Shown: positions 59,863 through 64,000 of the stretch, in pieces
How positions within the stretch are numbered: the first letter of the stretch is position 1
Layout of the letters: each line of letters starts with the position of its first letter
Assembly: GCA_020152595.1 (NCBI GenBank)
Contig: JAIGNY010000086.1
Coordinates: 58,501-122,500 of the forward strand
Direction of reading: 5' to 3'
From: Chiridota heheva
Taxonomy: Eukaryota; Echinodermata; Holothuroidea; Apodida; Chiridotidae
DNA: 64,000 nt
Program-made: the position numbers and the translations under genes
Notes under the pieces: model-generated
What the model was told of the DNA's origin: nothing
The model's input: the letters and a program-made list of their open reading frames with translations, nothing else
Databases searched by the model: none

Positions 59863-60461
59863 ATTCCATGTCAAATCAGCACAAAAAATTGAAGGTAAAT
59901 ACACCACCATCTCAGAATTTGTTCAAAATTGGTGTATGTTCATGTAATGTTTATCACCACAAAAAGGCCAAATTTCAATTTTTAAAGCAATCGGACCTAC
60001 GGATCAAAAGTTATGGACCATCGAATATTGCGGAAAATTATGAAAATGGGCCAGGCCCACAGACTTAAGAGACCCATAACTCGATATATACTAGTTATAA
60101 TATATAGGTAAGATAAATCAAAAGTCAAATGATCAATCATTTATTTATGTTGCCTACTTGTAATCTGACTATTGATTCTTAATTCCTATTTCATTCCCTT
60201 TAAAATCACACTTTTCCCATCAACATTGGACCTTCACTTTTTGAATGTTGGGGCTCTAAATTTTGTGGGCTTGGCCCATTTCTATGATTTGGCACATTAT
60301 TTGACAGTCCGTAACTTTTCTTCCAAAGGCCCGATTTCGCTAAAAATTAAAATTTGGCTTTTTTCGGGGATAACAATTGCATATACCAAATTTAAACAAA
60401 TTCTGAGATGGTGGTGTATTTTCCATTGGGTGATCTGACATGGAATGACCGAAGCATTCGA
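59863..60461. mobile_element. Foldback (long inverted repeat) element, about 600 bp
   Basis: The left arm (59863-60075) and right arm (about 60195-60461, inverted) share, in order, ATTCCATGTCARATCA, ATACACCACCATCTCAGAAT, GCCAAATTT, AATTTTTA, AAAGTTA and AAATGGGCCAGGCCCACA with substitutions. The two arms cover most of the element, leaving about 120 bp of unrelated spacer. No coding capacity. It interrupts the hAT dimerisation fragment right after the HVHK codons. Confidence 0.8.
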
Positions 60462-62234
60462 CAGAATCTGTGAATTGCGTGAAATATGCCAGTATTTATT
60501 CAGTGCAAGAGAAGGAAATTTGTTTTAGTAGATGGAAGTCAATGAAAAAATGTTTTTATTGTATTGAACGTGGAAAGTCATCACAATTTGTTTTTACATT
60601 ACCAACATTATTCCAAATAAATGAACAGTTATTTCCATTAAACAAGTTGTGATTGAATTTGGTGGATGTTCATAAGGAATGAACCTTTAGCAAACTTACA
60701 GTAGGATATCCTCTATGCTCCAGTGACTGTAAACAAGTATGATAAGGCTTGCATTGCTCATATTGAATGGTTTACTTTTGTATGAGTGTGAATACAGACA
60801 GTGTCAATTGAATGTTCAGGTGGGAGGGTTAGGTATGCACAAACACTGAATTGCAGACTTACAGTCACATGTTATTTTTTAAAGTTCTTCACAACTAGAA
60901 ACTGTGACCAATTTCTTAGGCTTGCATTTCTTTTTCCTTTCTTTTTGTGCTGTGTGGCCTCTATAAGAGCACAAATAACAACCTAGACATACAGTACATG
61001 AAATCATATGTAAAAAACTCACTGATTTATGACACTTGCTTTTTGAGTTGTAATTTCAATTTAAGTTACTACTGAAGAGAGTGGGGGCTGAACCCGGGGA
61101 ATTCTAAGGAACTTGAAGCCCCCCCCCCCCAAAAAAAAACCAAAAACAGTGTGGAATTCAGTAAGGAAATTTAACAACAGCAAAATAAAATTTCAAACTA
61201 AATAGTAAAGTAAGTATATCTTGTTAATTATTTTAAGAATGATGAAAATATATTTTGTAGGAAAATTCTTGGGAGGGGGCCTGAAGTGTATTTCCTGGAA
61301 TTTTATTGGCCAAAGTCCCCTGGATTTCTATGAATTTATCATTTTCTTAAGGAAAGTAAAATGCAGTAGCCAACAAAAATTGCCAGCTTAAAGAAGTATT
61401 GTTGACTATATGAAAGTTCAAGAAATTTGTTTTCCTCTGAAATACAGTAGTGTTGGGAGGGGGCTTAAGCATCCTTCCTGAGAATAGCCCCCTAAAATTC
61501 AATTTTATTTGAATATTTTAGCTAACACACAAACTAGAAAATCACTCTGGTGAAAAAAATACAGACTCAATTGGATGAATCTCCAAACAACAGACACATT
61601 CTAGATGTTCGATCATGACAGAATCTTTTGCCAAGAAATTTTAAATAGCCCCAAAAATGTATCTTTTTTCTACATGTACCTGATCAGTGAAAGAGCTACA
61701 GTATAAAGCTTGAGCTCCCATTTCATCTTCCTTCAATATCATCTTTACTTCTCTTTTGTAACAGTTTTGTGATAAAGTTGAGCTTCAACATCATTGATGT
61801 TCTGGTTGGTTGTCCTGGGCAGTCAGAGAAGTGATTTACCTATCCCTGAAATGAATTACACAATATTTCATAGACTATTTACAAATGACTTATTAAGTTG
61901 TGATTCAATTTTGGATAAATGTGTTTTATAAATTTAGTTCTTGCATTATTTACATAGAGTGTCAGCAATTATTGAGGAAATATGTAAGTGCAGGAAATCA
62001 CTACAAGAGGTATGTTGATCTGTCGTGTCGTACTTTGTCTGTGGTGTCATACTTTGGTCGTGTTTCCATTTGAAACTCAGCAGTTTTGAAAAAGCATGTA
62101 AAAGAATTTATTATAAAGTACTTCACCTCGAGTACATTCTTAGCCATGTAGTCATATATAGTCCTCCACGAAATGGTAAGAAATGATGTTTAATTCATTT
62201 TTATCTCAATTTCATGATGATACCATATTGAAAG
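60462..62234. other. Non-coding stretch upstream of the TPK1 exon
   Basis: Three phrases of the type GGGAGGGGGC or GGGGGCTGAA with CCCCCT partners (about 61085, 61270, 61450) suggest an old repeat. A C-then-A homopolymer junction lies at about 61118-61139. A further TPK1 5' exon is expected here or upstream but was not identified. Confidence 0.4.
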
Positions 62235-62431
62235 ATGCTAACCGAAATGGATTTTGATGTTTTAATTTCACATGTCCTTTCAGCCATGAGACTTGCTCTG
62301 ATCGTGCTCAACATGCCCCTTACTGACATGCTACCTCATCTCATGCAGCTGTGGAATCGCTCTGTATTACGGGCAGCCACGGACGGAGCGGGAAATCATC
62401 TCTGCGATTTGATGAAACAAAGTGGAACAGA
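62235..62431 (+). CDS. TPK1: Thiamin pyrophosphokinase 1, N-terminal exon (partial gene)
   Basis: TPK1 transfers pyrophosphate from ATP to thiamin to give the coenzyme thiamin diphosphate, in the cytosol. The exon encodes RLALIVLNMPLTD, LWNRSVLRAATDGAGNHLCD and LMKQSGTE. This corresponds to the vertebrate LKYCLVILNQPLD...[20 protein letters not shown] region: first strand, substrate loop with the conserved Ala-x-Asp-Gly, and following helix. It ends in phase 2 at a consensus donor (CAGA then GTAAGT). The ATG at 62235 gives a 17-residue leader. A strong acceptor (CACATGTCCTTTCAG) ending at 62283 means the exon could instead begin at 62284 with the start in an upstream exon. Gly-Gly of the vertebrate motif is Gly-Ala here. 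Confidence 0.9.
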
Positions 62432-63209
62432 GTAAGTTCTTGAGCACTTAGTGGCATGCTGAGCTGGTGGGGATCACTTTACACCTCAGTATGCCCTTGT
62501 GTATCAGGTAGATTAAAATGTATCATGCAAGTCTGGCATAAGATATTATCACTACTGGAGATGTACTGTCTTGGGTAGTGTGGTAATTGTTAAAGGTCAG
62601 TTACTGTAGTATGTTCAGAATGTTCTTATTCCACAGTATTGTTTGCAAAACAAAGCTTCATATTCTTATTATACATTCTCTGGATTCCAAAAATAGCAGA
62701 ACTTTTCTGATTATACTGTAGCTGATCTAGGTTTGCAAATTATTTCTTTAAATGTACAACTTTTGTATTGTGATTTGAATGTCTTTTCCATTTAGATGTA
62801 GACTGGTGTATGGTTAAAATTCAATTTACAAATTGCCAGATTTTGTTTTCTCCCTCAACATTGTGGCACATCGTCAAAAACCAATAGTTTACATATGGAA
62901 GTTGAGAGGTCTGTGTATTTGTAAACTTCAGACATGAAAATTTAAGAGGCTGGAAAATGCCAATTTGATTTGATTTTTGGGGTATTTTGAAGATTTATCA
63001 TAGATTTAAGCAAAACGTAGTGATATGATTGAAATCAGAAGCAATTTTTTATTATTCTATACCAAAGAACTATAGATACATAGCCCCAAGAGTCAAAGTT
63101 TGGCAATCGAATGAAAATTATTTCAGAATTTGTGGTTTTGCCATTATCCTAAAGAATGGAAATAAATAAAGTTGGGAACGGTTGTACTCTAACAAATAGC
63201 AAATATCCT

Positions 63210-63477
63210 ATTCACTTGGTCGGTTCCATGTCACATTTAGGAGATGATTCCATTTTCTGGAGTGAAAACAAACCTTTGCGCGATACACGTCGGCAAGTCC
63301 ATATGCGTTTATTGTGTGCGATACACGTTGGCAAGTCCGAATGCATTTATTGTGTGCAGTATGTATAGCATGTAAACAAACACAGCTGATCGCTTTGTTT
63401 TCACTCCAATGTGGGGTGAATCCGCGCGGTTGCTATACGGTCTGATGACCTTAGGTCAAATTTCTGACTAAGTGAAT
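63210..63477. mobile_element. MITE in the TPK1 intron, 268 bp
   Basis: Terminal inverted repeats ATTCACTTGGTC and GACTAAGTGAAT, with internal inverted blocks GGAGTGAAAACAAA and TTTGTTTTCACTCC. CG-containing interior in an otherwise CpG-poor intron. No clear target duplication. Confidence 0.6.
63281..63356. repeat. 38-bp tandem duplication inside the MITE
   Basis: CGATACACGTCGGCAAGTCC and the following 18 bases recur at 63319 with a few substitutions. Confidence 0.9.
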
Positions 63478-63944
63478 TGAAAATTAGCCACACTGAGTAT
63501 CAACAATTCAACAAATATTTGAAGATTGACCTTTCATCATCCATTTTGCACAAATAGTATTCGTTTACGGTATAAAGTTGTAATATAAGAATTTTGGGTA
63601 TCCGAGTACACCTTCAATATTACCCCACATCCAATGCTCCCTAATCAGATATTGGAACATTAAAGAACATAAAGATGGACAATGTGTTTCTAATGGTGTA
63701 TTTTAAATATCGCATTTTTTGTCAAATTGAATTAAACATTAAAAGGTTCATATGTTTTTAGTAAAATCAGATATTTAAAAGATACAATGGATTTAAATTT
63801 ATAATTATTTTTTGAAGTCTGAAATTTTCTGCACTTCCTTGTAGAAATTATTTCATAGAAAACTTAATTCATTTAATTCAGAAATTTGTATTAAGTGTCT
63901 TAAATATATGAACTTAAAATTTCTTACGTTGTTTGTTTCCATAG

Positions 63945-64000
63945 ATTCATTCCAGACTTGTTAACAGGAGATTTTGATTCTATCAGACCAGAAGTCTTAA
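63945..64000 (+). CDS. TPK1: Thiamin pyrophosphokinase 1, next exon (runs off the window)
   Basis: After the acceptor TTTCCATAG, the two bases GA from the previous exon plus A give Glu, then FIPDLLTGDFDSIRPEVL. This matches the family segment FLPEFINGDFDSIRPEV. GDFDS is the hallmark motif of thiamin pyrophosphokinases, with Asp residues that bind the metal and ATP phosphates. The phase-2 junction is exact, confirming the splice model. The exon is cut by the window end at base 64000; the thiamin-binding domain lies beyond. Confidence 0.93.

Larger units (their letters stand above)
62432..63944 (+). other. TPK1 intron (phase 2, 1513 bp)
   Basis: GTAAGT at the 5' end and TTTGTTTCCATAG at the 3' end. 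Contains the MITE at 63210-63477. Confidence 0.85.

Overview
The window reads as nuclear DNA from an animal, most likely a marine invertebrate. It is AT-rich, genes are split by introns, and mobile elements and tandem repeats fill most of the length. No bacterial operon structure, rRNA or intact tRNA gene was seen. A tRNA-derived SINE with an AAAGGCCGTGG body, the LINE types and abundant hAT-like non-autonomous elements would suit an echinoderm. That placement is inference and was not tested by search.

Host genes. Three gene models are supported. At the right edge, two plus-strand exons (62235-62431 and 63945-64000) match the N-terminal half of thiamin pyrophosphokinase (TPK1), joined in frame across a 1.5 kb intron; the rest lies outside the window. 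A second plus-strand gene starts at 51893: a 52-codon first exon and a 164-bp second exon (52680-52843) join in phase, product not recognised. A minus-strand gene starts at 34637 with an exon encoding a hydrophobic, signal-peptide-like N-terminus that ends at a consensus donor. Possible later exons of a minus-strand gene lie at 6366-6503 and 3844-3881, but linkage is unproven.

Layout. 1-1.9 kb: inverted-repeat (hAT-like) element with a nested reverse SINE. 2-8.6 kb: intron-like sequence, short tandem repeats, one clear hAT MITE and two candidate exons. 8.7-13.7 kb: decayed minus-strand LINE split by a 2.7 kb element with a 10-bp target duplication. 15-21 kb: microsatellite and two minisatellites. 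23.7-34 kb: a dispersed repeat in three copies (two as an inverted pair), a TTAA-flanked MITE and a 20-bp minisatellite. 34.6 kb: promoter and first exon of the minus gene. 35.3-36.7 kb: hAT-like element with 8-bp duplication. 37-38 kb: TA/GATA microsatellite. 38.4-41.5 kb: CR1-like LINE. 41.5-48 kb: three blocks of a degenerate AAATTT/GAAAATT satellite, a LINE relic and a hairpin minisatellite made partly from LINE sequence. 48.3-51.2 kb: a TTAA-type MITE and a hAT-like element carrying a LINE insert. 54-60.5 kb: an RNase H-bearing LINE broken by several insertions, hAT transposase relics, a minisatellite and a foldback element. 62.2 kb to the end: TPK1.

No coordinated gene system is visible. 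The main interest is the readable order of nested insertions, tandem arrays seeded from mobile elements, and the unidentified gene starting at 51.9 kb.
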